Part shown: piece after piece, positions 1-7,190 of the stretch
Layout of the letters: each line of letters begins with the position of its first letter
How positions within the stretch are numbered: position 1 is the stretch's first letter
Source of the DNA: Lachnospiraceae bacterium
GTDB lineage: Bacteria; Bacillota; Clostridia; Lachnospirales; Lachnospiraceae
Assembly: GCA_902363675.1 (NCBI GenBank)
Contig: CABJAV010000022.1
Coordinates: 1-49,444 of the forward strand
Reading direction: 5' to 3'
Length of the DNA: 49,444 nt
The notes under the pieces: generated by a model
The model's input: the letters and a program-made list of their open reading frames with translations, nothing else
Database searches by the model: none
Told to the model about the DNA's origin: nothing
Made by a program: the position numbers and the translations under genes

Positions 1-42
1 CTGACGGGACGATATAACACAAGGGAAACAATAAGGGAAAGC

Positions 43-133
43 TCACCTGCGATAAATCCAGTGTTTTCAAGGGTTTGCAGAGAATTTAATAACAAAATAT
101 AACAGTTATTAAATTCCCTAAAACAGGTGAAAT
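43..133. mobile_element. Small hairpin insertion (MITE/REP-like)
   Basis: The block begins TCACCTG and ends CAGGTGA a few bases before its right edge. Inside, GAATTTAATAAC (81-92) is the reverse complement of GTTATTAAATTC further right, so the whole block can fold into one imperfect hairpin. The tetranucleotide CTCA flanks it on both sides (42-45 and 134-137). The flanking bases at 25-45 recur at 47693-47713 with one mismatch, and there they continue directly into ATCGGAATT without the hairpin, as an empty site would. The exact ends are ambiguous because the inverted repeat overlaps the CTCA. No coding capacity is seen. Transposition is inferred, not shown. Confidence 0.5.
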
Positions 134-163
134 CTCAATCGGAATTTATAAAGGAGAATATTG

Positions 164-766
164 ATGAAACTATTTTTATGTTCGCACTTTTCAAGTGTAG
201 GAAGTCTGATAAAGGAAGAAATTGAAAATAAGAAAGTCGCATTTATTCCAACAGCTTCGTTGCGTGAAGGCTACACCGGTTATGTCGGCTCGGCTCGAAA
301 ATTATTCAAAAAGTTGGGAGCAATCGTAACTGAAATTGATATTTCAACGGAGGCTTATTCAACGATACAGTCTGTTTTTGAAGATGCAGATGTGATATAT
401 TTTACCGGCGGAAATTCTTTCTTTCTTATGGACCAACTCCGTAAAACAAGAACTGATGGGTTGCTGAAAAAGGAATTGGCAAATGGAAAATTGATGATCG
501 GCGAGTCGGCAGGCGCAATTATATGCGCTCCAAGCATCCAATATATCGAGCAAATGGATGAAAAGCCGGAGGACTACTCACAAGAAGATGATGCAGGGCT
601 TGATTTGATTGATTTCTATGTTCTTCCGCATTATCTTACAGCACCATTTAAGAAAGTTACCGAGAAAATAATGACTGAGTTTTCGGATTTGAATCTATGC
701 CCTATTAACAACCATCAGGGAATTGTAATTGATGGTGAAGGTTCAAAGGTTATTTGCAAAGACTAA
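164..766 (+). CDS. Peptidase S51 family protein (dipeptidase E-like)
   Basis: This is a soluble protein of about 200 residues. It has the S51 layout: a Rossmann-like N-terminus, a YFTGGNSF turn near residue 85, and the nucleophile elbow GESAGA with Ser115. S51 members include aspartyl dipeptidase PepE and cyanophycinase, which cleave dipeptides or isopeptides in the cytoplasm; the substrate here is unknown. HYLTAP downstream may carry the catalytic histidine. The ATG at 164 is preferred over the TTG at 161 because AAGGAG ends seven bases before it. The gene is short for the family (PepE is about 230 residues) but reads intact. It stands alone, with a ClbS-like gene 54 bases downstream that may share its transcript. 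Confidence 0.82.
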   Translation: MKLFLCSHFSSVGSLIKEEIENKKVAFIPTASLREGYTGYVGSARKLFKKLGAIVTEIDISTEAYSTIQSVFEDADVIYFTGGNSFFLMDQLRKTRTDGLLKKELANGKLMIGESAGAIICAPSIQYIEQMDEKPEDYSQEDDAGLDLIDFYVLPHYLTAPFKKVTEKIMTEFSDLNLCPINNHQGIVIDGEGSKVICKD

Positions 767-820
767 TTTGAAAAATCCTTTTTTTGAAACTGGAAAATCG
801 GAAGCTGAGGAGATAGACTA

Positions 821-1339
821 TTGAGAACATATGAGAATAAAGACGAGCTTAAAAACGAGATAAATAAAAGCTTTGCAAAGTATATTTCAGAATTTAATGA
901 TATTCCGGAGCATTTAAAAGATAAGAGAATTGATGAGGTCGATCGAACTCCGGCAGAAAATCTTGCTTATCAGGTTGGCTGGACAACTCTTGTTATTAAA
1001 TGGGAATCAGACGAAAGAAAGGGTATTCCTGTCAAAACTCCTTCGGATAATTTTAAGTGGAATCAGCTTGGCGAATTATATCAATGGTTCACAGATACAT
1101 ATGCTCAGCTGTCACTGCAAGAATTGAAAGACAGATTGAATGAGAATATCAACTCTATTTATGTAATGATTGATTCTCTGAGTGAGGAAGAATTATTTAA
1201 ACCACATATGAGAAAATGGGCTGACGAAGCAACTAAAACAGCTGTCTGGGAAGTATACAAATTCATACATGTTAATACAGTTGCTCCGTTCGGAACCTTT
1301 AGAACCAAGATTAGAAAATGGAAAAAGATTGCACTATAA
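821..1339 (+). CDS. ClbS/DfsB family four-helix protein
   Basis: This 172-residue soluble protein matches the ClbS/DfsB (DUF1706) pattern. Residues 5-40 form a helical start, followed by the family block AENLAYQVGWTTLVIKWE around residues 46-63 and a helical C-terminus ending FGTFRTKIRKWKK. The founding member ClbS protects colibactin producers by hydrolysing the toxin. Most relatives lie outside such clusters and have no known substrate, and no biosynthetic cluster is visible here. Translation starts at a TTG, supported by GAGGAG eight bases upstream; no in-frame ATG fits. A terminator follows at 1394. The family call is good; the specific role is unknown. Confidence 0.8.
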   Translation: MRTYENKDELKNEINKSFAKYISEFNDIPEHLKDKRIDEVDRTPAENLAYQVGWTTLVIKWESDERKGIPVKTPSDNFKWNQLGELYQWFTDTYAQLSLQELKDRLNENINSIYVMIDSLSEEELFKPHMRKWADEATKTAVWEVYKFIHVNTVAPFGTFRTKIRKWKKIAL

Positions 1340-1393
1340 CTTCAAGTTTGACAGACGGATGATTTACAGAAAAAATATCAGAATAGATAAACG

Positions 1394-1438
1394 GCAGGTG
1401 GTCATGTATGTAACAAGTATCAAAGACTACCTGCTTTT
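1394..1438 (+). terminator. Rho-independent terminator after the ClbS-like gene
   Basis: GCAGGTGGTC (1394-1403) pairs over ten positions, with one G-U wobble, with GACTACCTGC (1425-1434). A short T-run follows directly. It closes the peptidase/ClbS-like transcript and separates it from the ATPase gene. Confidence 0.75.
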
Positions 1439-1509
1439 CTATGAAAAGATAGTTAATTGGTTATCAACTGCATAGAAATGTTAAAATACACATAAAATAG
1501 TAATGTATA

Positions 1510-1538
1510 TTGATTAAATAAATCCTAGATGATATAAT
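1510..1538 (+). promoter_or_regulatory. Promoter of the DUF4143-type ATPase gene
   Basis: TTGATT (1510-1515) and TATAAT (1533-1538) are separated by 17 bases, close to the housekeeping consensus. They lie 49 bases upstream of the ATG at 1587. Confidence 0.7.
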
Positions 1539-1586
1539 CTAATTACCAAAAAGTGTGTAAATTTACAAAAACAAGGAGTTGAACTC

Positions 1587-2840
1587 ATGGAGATTAAAAG
1601 AGATGCATACCTTGAACAGTTAAAGATAAGAAAAGATAATGGGATGATAAAGATTATCACGGGAATCAGGAGATGTGGGAAATCATTCCTGTTATTTGTA
1701 TTGTTTAAGAAATATTTATTGGAGAGTGGTGTAGATAATGACCATATCATTGAGATTGCTTTGGATGGCATTGAAAATGAGGAGCTGAGAGATCCAAAGA
1801 AGTGTTACCAGCATATTAAAGATGCAATGAAAGATGACCAGAAATATTATCTGCTTTTGGACGAAGTACAATTTATGTCACGATTTGAGGAAGTGCTGAA
1901 TAGCCTGCTTCGAATCAGCAATATTGATGTATATGTGACTGGAAGCAACTCTAAGTTTTTATCCAGCGATATTGTAACTGAATTTAGAGGCAGAGGAGAT
2001 GAGATAAGAATATATCCGTTGTCCTTCGCAGAGTTCTATGCGGCTTTCGATGGAGATTATGATGATGCTTGGGAGGAATATATGATATATGGTGGTTTAC
2101 CACAGGTGCTACAGTTTTCTGTGGAACGCCAAAAGGCTGAGTATCTAAAAAACATTTTCACAAATGTTTATATTAAGGATGTTGTAGAACGAAACAAGCT
2201 GCGAAATGTTGATGAGATTGATACTTTAGTAGATATCCTTGCTTCTGCGATAGGAGCTCCTACTAACCCAACTAAAATATCAAATACGTTTAAAAGTGAA
2301 CGAGGCATCAATTACAGCAATAAGACCATATCCAACCATATAGATTATCTTGTGGAGGCATTTTTGATTTCTAAAGCTGACAGATATGATATTAAAGGTA
2401 GAAAATATGTGGGAGCAAATCTGAAATACTATTTTTCAGATGTGGGACTTAGAAATGCAAGATTGAATTTTAGACAGCAGGAACCTACTCATATCATGGA
2501 AAATATTGTTTACAATGAGCTGCTTATCAGAGGTTATAATGTGGATGTTGGTATTGTAGAGGCGTATGCGAAAAATGATGAAGGAAAAACAACTCGAAAG
2601 CAGTTTGAAGTTGATTTTGTGGTCAATCAGGGGAGTCAGAGATATTATATTCAGGTGGCTTATGATATGACCTCTGAGGAAAAGCAGAAGCAGGAATTTA
2701 ATTCATTTAGAAATATCCCTGATTCATTTAAAAAGATCGTGGTAGTAAACGGAACAAAAAAGCCTTGGAGAAATGAGGAAGGCTTTGTAATCATGGGAAT
2801 GAAGTATTTTCTGCTCAATGCGGATAGTTTGGAGTTTTAG
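1587..2840 (+). CDS. AAA-type ATP-binding protein with DUF4143-like C-terminus
   Basis: This is a 417-residue AAA_14-type protein. The Walker A motif is GIRRCGKS (residues 26-33) and the Walker B is LLLDEVQF (about 90-97). The C-terminal half has the DUF4143 arrangement: a winged-helix region (YSNKTISNHIDYLVEAFLI), then a PD-(D/E)XK-like core with KQFEVDFVV and YYIQVAYDM. Such ATPases are extremely common in gut Firmicutes and Bacteroidetes, often near mobile DNA, and have no settled function. AAGGAG lies eight bases before the ATG and the gene has its own promoter at 1510. It reads full length and intact. A smaller DUF4143-type fragment lies at 43677 in this window. Confidence 0.88.
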   Translation: MEIKRDAYLEQLKIRKDNGMIKIITGIRRCGKSFLLFVLFKKYLLESGVDNDHIIEIALDGIENEELRDPKKCYQHIKDAMKDDQKYYLLLDEVQFMSRFEEVLNSLLRISNIDVYVTGSNSKFLSSDIVTEFRGRGDEIRIYPLSFAEFYAAFDGDYDDAWEEYMIYGGLPQVLQFSVERQKAEYLKNIFTNVYIKDVVERNKLRNVDEIDTLVDILASAIGAPTNPTKISNTFKSERGINYSNKTISNHIDYLVEAFLISKADRYDIKGRKYVGANLKYYFSDVGLRNARLNFRQQEPTHIMENIVYNELLIRGYNVDVGIVEAYAKNDEGKTTRKQFEVDFVVNQGSQRYYIQVAYDMTSEEKQKQEFNSFRNIPDSFKKIVVVNGTKKPWRNEEGFVIMGMKYFLLNADSLEF

Positions 2841-2866
2841 AAATATTGCTGGGATATCGCCAATGA

Positions 2867-3049
2867 AAAGTAATTATAGATAGTTTACTTGACTTTGCAA
2901 GTGAAATTAAGCAAAAAGAGATAGACCGCGTAGTATTCAAAACGGAGCAGCTTCACAGATTTTTCCCTGTCAGTTACACAGCAGAGCAGATGAGGCGTGA
3001 AATTTTGGAAATGTTGAAATTAAATATGAACAAATATTGGGATGAATAA
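2867..3049 (+). pseudogene. C-terminal fragment of an unrecognised protein
   Basis: The frame from 2867 to the TAA at 3047 is open for 60 codons with no start codon or ribosome site. It is closed upstream by a TGA at 2864. The peptide is charged and helical, with a recognisable-looking end (HRFFPVSYTAEQMRREILEML, then NKYWDE). It looks like the tail of a gene carried on an integrative element, but I cannot name the family. The rest of the 225-base gap to the AraC gene holds nothing else. Confidence 0.4.
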
Positions 3050-3065
3050 AGCAGCTACCGAAACA

Positions 3066-3908
3066 CTATTTCCGGATATTTCGATTAATCTTCTCAAACT
3101 CCTTTCCTCCCAGGGTATTGTGGGTGAGAAGTCTTTTGTCGCTTCCCGCTGATGCATTTTTCCGGTATTGTCCAGGGGTACAGCCGTTATGCTGACGGAA
3201 CTGTCTGCAGAAATGCTCTACATTATTATAACCACATTGCTCGGAAATGTCGCGGATGGAGTATTCGCTGTACTCTAATAAATCCTGTGCACGGCGCAGA
3301 CGTCCTTCGATGACATTGTCCATGCAGGAGGAGCCAAATTGGCGGTGATAGAGAGCCTGAAGATGACTGGGACTTAAGTGAAGCTTCGCAGCCATCATGT
3401 TTATATTCCATGGAAGCTGAGGATTATTGTAGATCATCTTATGCAATGCAATCAGCTCATGATCGTGAATACCTGGGGACTCATTCTGGATTCCTTCTCT
3501 TAATTTGGAGAACAGAACCCGCAGCAGGTGAGTAATGTTTGCTTCGCTTTCAGAGGAGAAAAAGGCGGACTCCCAGGTTAGTAATTTAAAAAGCTGATGA
3601 CAGTATTCCGGATCTGTTACGGGAAATGGGGTGTTTGTTAACGGAAACAGCTTCACGAAGGAGTGATCGGAACGAAAACGAATCCAGTCATTCCGGTATT
3701 CTTCACCGGCAGCACGGTAATAAATCCTGCTTCCTGGTGTATACAGAATAGCAGAATTGGCGGCTGTCCGCATTAGTCTTCCGTCTATGAGCAGCTCCGA
3801 GGGAGAGTCGAAAAGAAGCAGAAGATAGCCTGTAAAGCCATTCGGAACATCATATATAAAATCTGAGGGGTGAACGGCACTGTAGCCGACAAATTCAATT
3901 TCAGTCAT
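3066..3908 (-). CDS. AraC family transcriptional regulator of the arabinoxylan cluster
   Basis: This 280-residue regulator has an N-terminal cupin-like sensing domain (residues 1-150) and a C-terminal double helix-turn-helix. The DNA-binding half includes MAAKLHLSPSHLQALYHRQF and IRDISEQCGYNNVEHFCRQFR, followed by the family end TPGQYRK. It is transcribed divergently from the GH39-GH43-GH51 genes, 192 bases away, the usual place for a regulator that senses the released pentose or oligosaccharide and activates the cluster. The ligand is inferred from context (arabinose, xylose or an arabinoxylo-oligosaccharide). The gene reads intact. Confidence 0.87.
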   Translation of the reverse strand: MTEIEFVGYSAVHPSDFIYDVPNGFTGYLLLLFDSPSELLIDGRLMRTAANSAILYTPGSRIYYRAAGEEYRNDWIRFRSDHSFVKLFPLTNTPFPVTDPEYCHQLFKLLTWESAFFSSESEANITHLLRVLFSKLREGIQNESPGIHDHELIALHKMIYNNPQLPWNINMMAAKLHLSPSHLQALYHRQFGSSCMDNVIEGRLRRAQDLLEYSEYSIRDISEQCGYNNVEHFCRQFRQHNGCTPGQYRKNASAGSDKRLLTHNTLGGKEFEKINRNIRK

Positions 3909-4100
3909 CTGGAATCTCCGCTCTGATACATCAGAGGATATATCAATTTTCTTATAGTATAAATCATTGGAAACTTTAAATCAATGCGATAGTATCAGAT
4001 TAATGTGGCAATCGTCATCAGAGAGCTGCGGATCGTGCAGCGGTCAGACATCTGATGTGTGACTGCATAGGAACATGATTTAGAAGAAGGAGATACATGC

Positions 4101-5657
4101 ATGGTAAATTGGGGTGGAGCAACAGAGAATGACAGAAAAAAGATCGTGATTACAAAGGATTCAAAGGCCTTTTTTCACAATAATGTAGATTATTGTGTGG
4201 GAACCGGAAGAATGGGGCTTGCATTGACAGAAGAATATCAGGAGGAGCTGCGCCTGGTTCAAAAGGAAATCGGATTTAAGCATATCCGGGGACATGGATT
4301 ATTCTGTGATGATATGGCGATCTTTCAGACCTATGAGGAGGATGGTAAGGTAAGGGTCGAGTACAACTATACTTATTTGGATAGAGTAATGGATGCCTAT
4401 AAGAAGGTGGGGCTGAGACCTTTTCTTGAACTGGGTTTTATGCCTAAAAAGTTGGCAAGTGGAAGCCAGACTATCTTTTACTGGCAGGGAAATACCACTC
4501 CTCCAAAAGATTATGATATGTGGTGTAATATGGTGCGTTCATTGCTGCGGCATCTGATGGGACGCTATGGAGAAGAGGAAGTTATTCAATGGCCCATTGA
4601 AGTATGGAACGAGCCCAATCTTTGCGGCTTCTGGGAAAATGCGGATATGCAGGAATATTTTAAGCTGTTCCATAGAACCTTTGATGCCATAAAGGAAGTG
4701 AATCCGGGATTCCGTGTAGGAGGCCCTGCTGTTTGTGGAGGAACGGATGAGAAATGGATTCAGGCATTTATGGAATATTGCCATGAGAATCACATACCCG
4801 TGGATTTCGTAACCAGACATCATTACACCATTGATCCGCCGGAATGTATTGGACATTATGCATATTCTGAACTGATGAAGGCAGAGGACGGCTTTGCCAA
4901 TTTAAAAACAACCAGAGATATTATTGACAGTTTCCCGGAATATAAGGGTCTGCAGATTCATATCACGGAGTTCAACAGCTCCTATACTCCTCAGGGCGTC
5001 ATTCATGATACAAACCTGAATGCGGCCCTTATAGCACAGCAGCTTTCCAGATTGGGAGATGTGAATGAATCCTATTCCTACTGGACATTTGGTGATGTGT
5101 TTGAAGAGCAGGGAGTTCCTTTTACACCATTCCACGGCGGCTTTGGACTGGTTGCCAATGGCTGTATTACCAAGCCGACCTTCTGGACATTTGCTTTTTA
5201 CAAAAAGCTTGAGGAAAGTGAAGCCAATTGTGTATATAAGGATGACAATATTGTCGTTTTGAAACGTGCAAACGGTGATTATCTAGGTGTAGCTTGGAAT
5301 ATTGCCCGTAAAAGTACAGAACAGGGTAAAGAAAAAATGCTGTTGGAGTTTACATTTCCGGCTGAACAGGAGGAGTACTGCTTCCTGACTAAGACGGTAG
5401 ATGAGGAAACATGTAATCCCTTGAAGGTATGGCATGATATGGGAGAACCTGCCAATCTGAGTGAGGAACAGACGAAGCTGATTCGGGAATCATCCAGACC
5501 TTTTGTAAAAACAGAGCGTAAAAAGCAGGAGGACGGAAATATCTGCGTAGAGCTTCCTGTAAACGAAAACGGTGTGGTTTATTTCGAACTGAATGCCGGA
5601 AAGGTGAATCCGGATCGAGGATATGACTATGATCGTGTGGTCAGCTTGAAGGCTTAA
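4101..5657 (+). CDS. GH39 beta-xylosidase-type glycosidase
   Basis: This 518-residue enzyme has a TIM-barrel glycoside hydrolase family 39 pattern. The acid/base glutamate sits in VWNEPN (E171) and the nucleophile in HITEFNSSY (E290). Around them are the family blocks FLELGFMP, RVGGPAVCGG and SYWTFGDVFEE, followed by a C-terminal beta domain. GH39 enzymes release xylose from the non-reducing ends of xylo-oligosaccharides with retention. There is no signal peptide, so it should act inside the cell on imported oligosaccharides. The ATG at 4101 follows GAAGGAG at a normal distance. It is the first gene of a three-glycosidase run and lies opposite an AraC regulator. Exact substrate preference is inferred. 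Confidence 0.88.
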   Translation: MVNWGGATENDRKKIVITKDSKAFFHNNVDYCVGTGRMGLALTEEYQEELRLVQKEIGFKHIRGHGLFCDDMAIFQTYEEDGKVRVEYNYTYLDRVMDAYKKVGLRPFLELGFMPKKLASGSQTIFYWQGNTTPPKDYDMWCNMVRSLLRHLMGRYGEEEVIQWPIEVWNEPNLCGFWENADMQEYFKLFHRTFDAIKEVNPGFRVGGPAVCGGTDEKWIQAFMEYCHENHIPVDFVTRHHYTIDPPECIGHYAYSELMKAEDGFANLKTTRDIIDSFPEYKGLQIHITEFNSSYTPQGVIHDTNLNAALIAQQLSRLGDVNESYSYWTFGDVFEEQGVPFTPFHGGFGLVANGCITKPTFWTFAFYKKLEESEANCVYKDDNIVVLKRANGDYLGVAWNIARKSTEQGKEKMLLEFTFPAEQEEYCFLTKTVDEETCNPLKVWHDMGEPANLSEEQTKLIRESSRPFVKTERKKQEDGNICVELPVNENGVVYFELNAGKVNPDRGYDYDRVVSLKA

Positions 5658-5718
5658 ACTAGTAATTTGCTTTATGAAACAATGTACATGGATTAGGCTT
5701 GCAAAGGAGGATATCAAA

Positions 5719-7116
5719 GTGAAAAAACAAGCGTTTAACCCATATTTACCGTCCTGGGAGTATATTCCGGACGGAGAACCTTATGTTTTTGGCGATCGCG
5801 TATATGTTTACGGATCCCATGATTACTTTAACGGATATGTTTTCTGCATGGGAGACTATGTGTGCTGGTCAGCTCCGGTCGATGACCTGGGCAACTGGAG
5901 ATATGAGGGTGTGATTTATCCGAAGACAGCCGATCCGCTGAACCCGGAAGGCAAAATGTGTCTGTATGCACCGGATGTTACGGTGGGACCGGACGGAAGG
6001 TACTATCTTTATTACGTGTTGGACAAGGTTTCGGTAGTTTCCGTTGCTGTATGTGATACTCCGGCAGGAAAGTATGAATTTTATGGCTATGTTCATTATG
6101 AAGATGGCACACGTCTGGGCGAAAAGGAAGGTGATGAGCCCCAGTTTGACCCGGGGGTTCTGACGGAAGGAGATGTGACATATCTTTATACCGGATTTTG
6201 CGGAAAAGGTGATAAATCCCGTACCGGAGCTATGGTTACGGTGTTGGGAGCAGATATGCTGACGATCAGGGAAGCTCCTGTGTTTGTGGCCCCAGGCTGT
6301 GAATATGGTGCCGGTACCGGATTTGAGGGACATGAGTTTTTTGAGGCACCTTCCATCCGTAAAGTAGGTGACACCTATTATTTTGTCTATTCATCCATAT
6401 TAATGCACGAATTATGTTATGCCACCAGCAAGAATCCTACTAGGGACTTTGTCTATGGCGGAGTTATTGTCAGCAATTGTGATCTGCACATCGATACCTA
6501 CAAGCCGGCAGATATGCCAACAGCTTACGGTGCCAATAATCACGGAAGTATTGTGCAGATCGGAGAGGACTGGTACATTTTTTATCACAGGCATACCAAT
6601 AATACCTGGTACAGCAGACAGGGATGTGCTGAAAAGCTGCAGATTATGCCGGACGGCAGTATTCCACAGGTAAAAATTACCTCCTGCGGTTTAAATGGAG
6701 GTCCGCTTGAGGGTAAAGGCGAATACCCCGCTTATCTTGCATGTAATCTGTTTACCGATACCCCATCAGTTTATGTGGGCGAAGGGAATTTTCCACGAGT
6801 AATGCAGGACGGCAGGGATGGAGACGAAGAAGTTGGATATATTGCCAATATTACAGATTCAACTACCATCGGCTTCAAATATTTTGACTGCCATGATATT
6901 CGTGAAATCAGTATTTGGATCCGGGGCTATGCAGATGGCACTTTTGAAGTAAAGACAGCATGGGATGGAGAGGTACTGGCGACATTAGAGGTTCAATATA
7001 CCAATGTCTGGGAAAAGTATACCGCACCGGTTACGATTCCGGATGGAATACAGGCGCTTTACCTGACCTATCGCGGTAACGGAAATGCTGCATTAAGATC
7101 ATTTGAGTTATCATAA
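5719..7116 (+). CDS. GH43 beta-xylosidase / alpha-L-arabinofuranosidase
   Basis: The start is taken as the GTG at 5719, with AGGAGG eight bases upstream. The ATG at 5674 is in frame but has no ribosome site and would add 15 atypical residues. The 465-residue product has a GH43 five-bladed propeller: general base D18 in IPDGEP, pKa-tuning D86 in YAPDVTV, and acid E209 in FFEAPSI. It then carries a C-terminal beta-sandwich (about 325-465) resembling a CBM6/36-like module. GH43 enzymes invert arabinofuranosyl or xylosyl bonds. It has no signal peptide and lies 61 bases behind the GH39 gene, so the two very likely share a transcript. Confidence 0.87.
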   Translation: MKKQAFNPYLPSWEYIPDGEPYVFGDRVYVYGSHDYFNGYVFCMGDYVCWSAPVDDLGNWRYEGVIYPKTADPLNPEGKMCLYAPDVTVGPDGRYYLYYVLDKVSVVSVAVCDTPAGKYEFYGYVHYEDGTRLGEKEGDEPQFDPGVLTEGDVTYLYTGFCGKGDKSRTGAMVTVLGADMLTIREAPVFVAPGCEYGAGTGFEGHEFFEAPSIRKVGDTYYFVYSSILMHELCYATSKNPTRDFVYGGVIVSNCDLHIDTYKPADMPTAYGANNHGSIVQIGEDWYIFYHRHTNNTWYSRQGCAEKLQIMPDGSIPQVKITSCGLNGGPLEGKGEYPAYLACNLFTDTPSVYVGEGNFPRVMQDGRDGDEEVGYIANITDSTTIGFKYFDCHDIREISIWIRGYADGTFEVKTAWDGEVLATLEVQYTNVWEKYTAPVTIPDGIQALYLTYRGNGNAALRSFELS

Positions 7117-7190
7117 TCTATGTTATTGCATATACAGGCAGTTCAAAAAGAAATCGGAAAGAGAAAACGATACTAAAAAAGGAGCTTATA

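Noticed and set aside
1..102. Open frame from the window edge to TAA 100-102 as a partial gene
   Set aside because: Most of it runs through the hairpin insertion at 43-133, so the apparent coding is accidental. Only the first 14 codons could be genuine.
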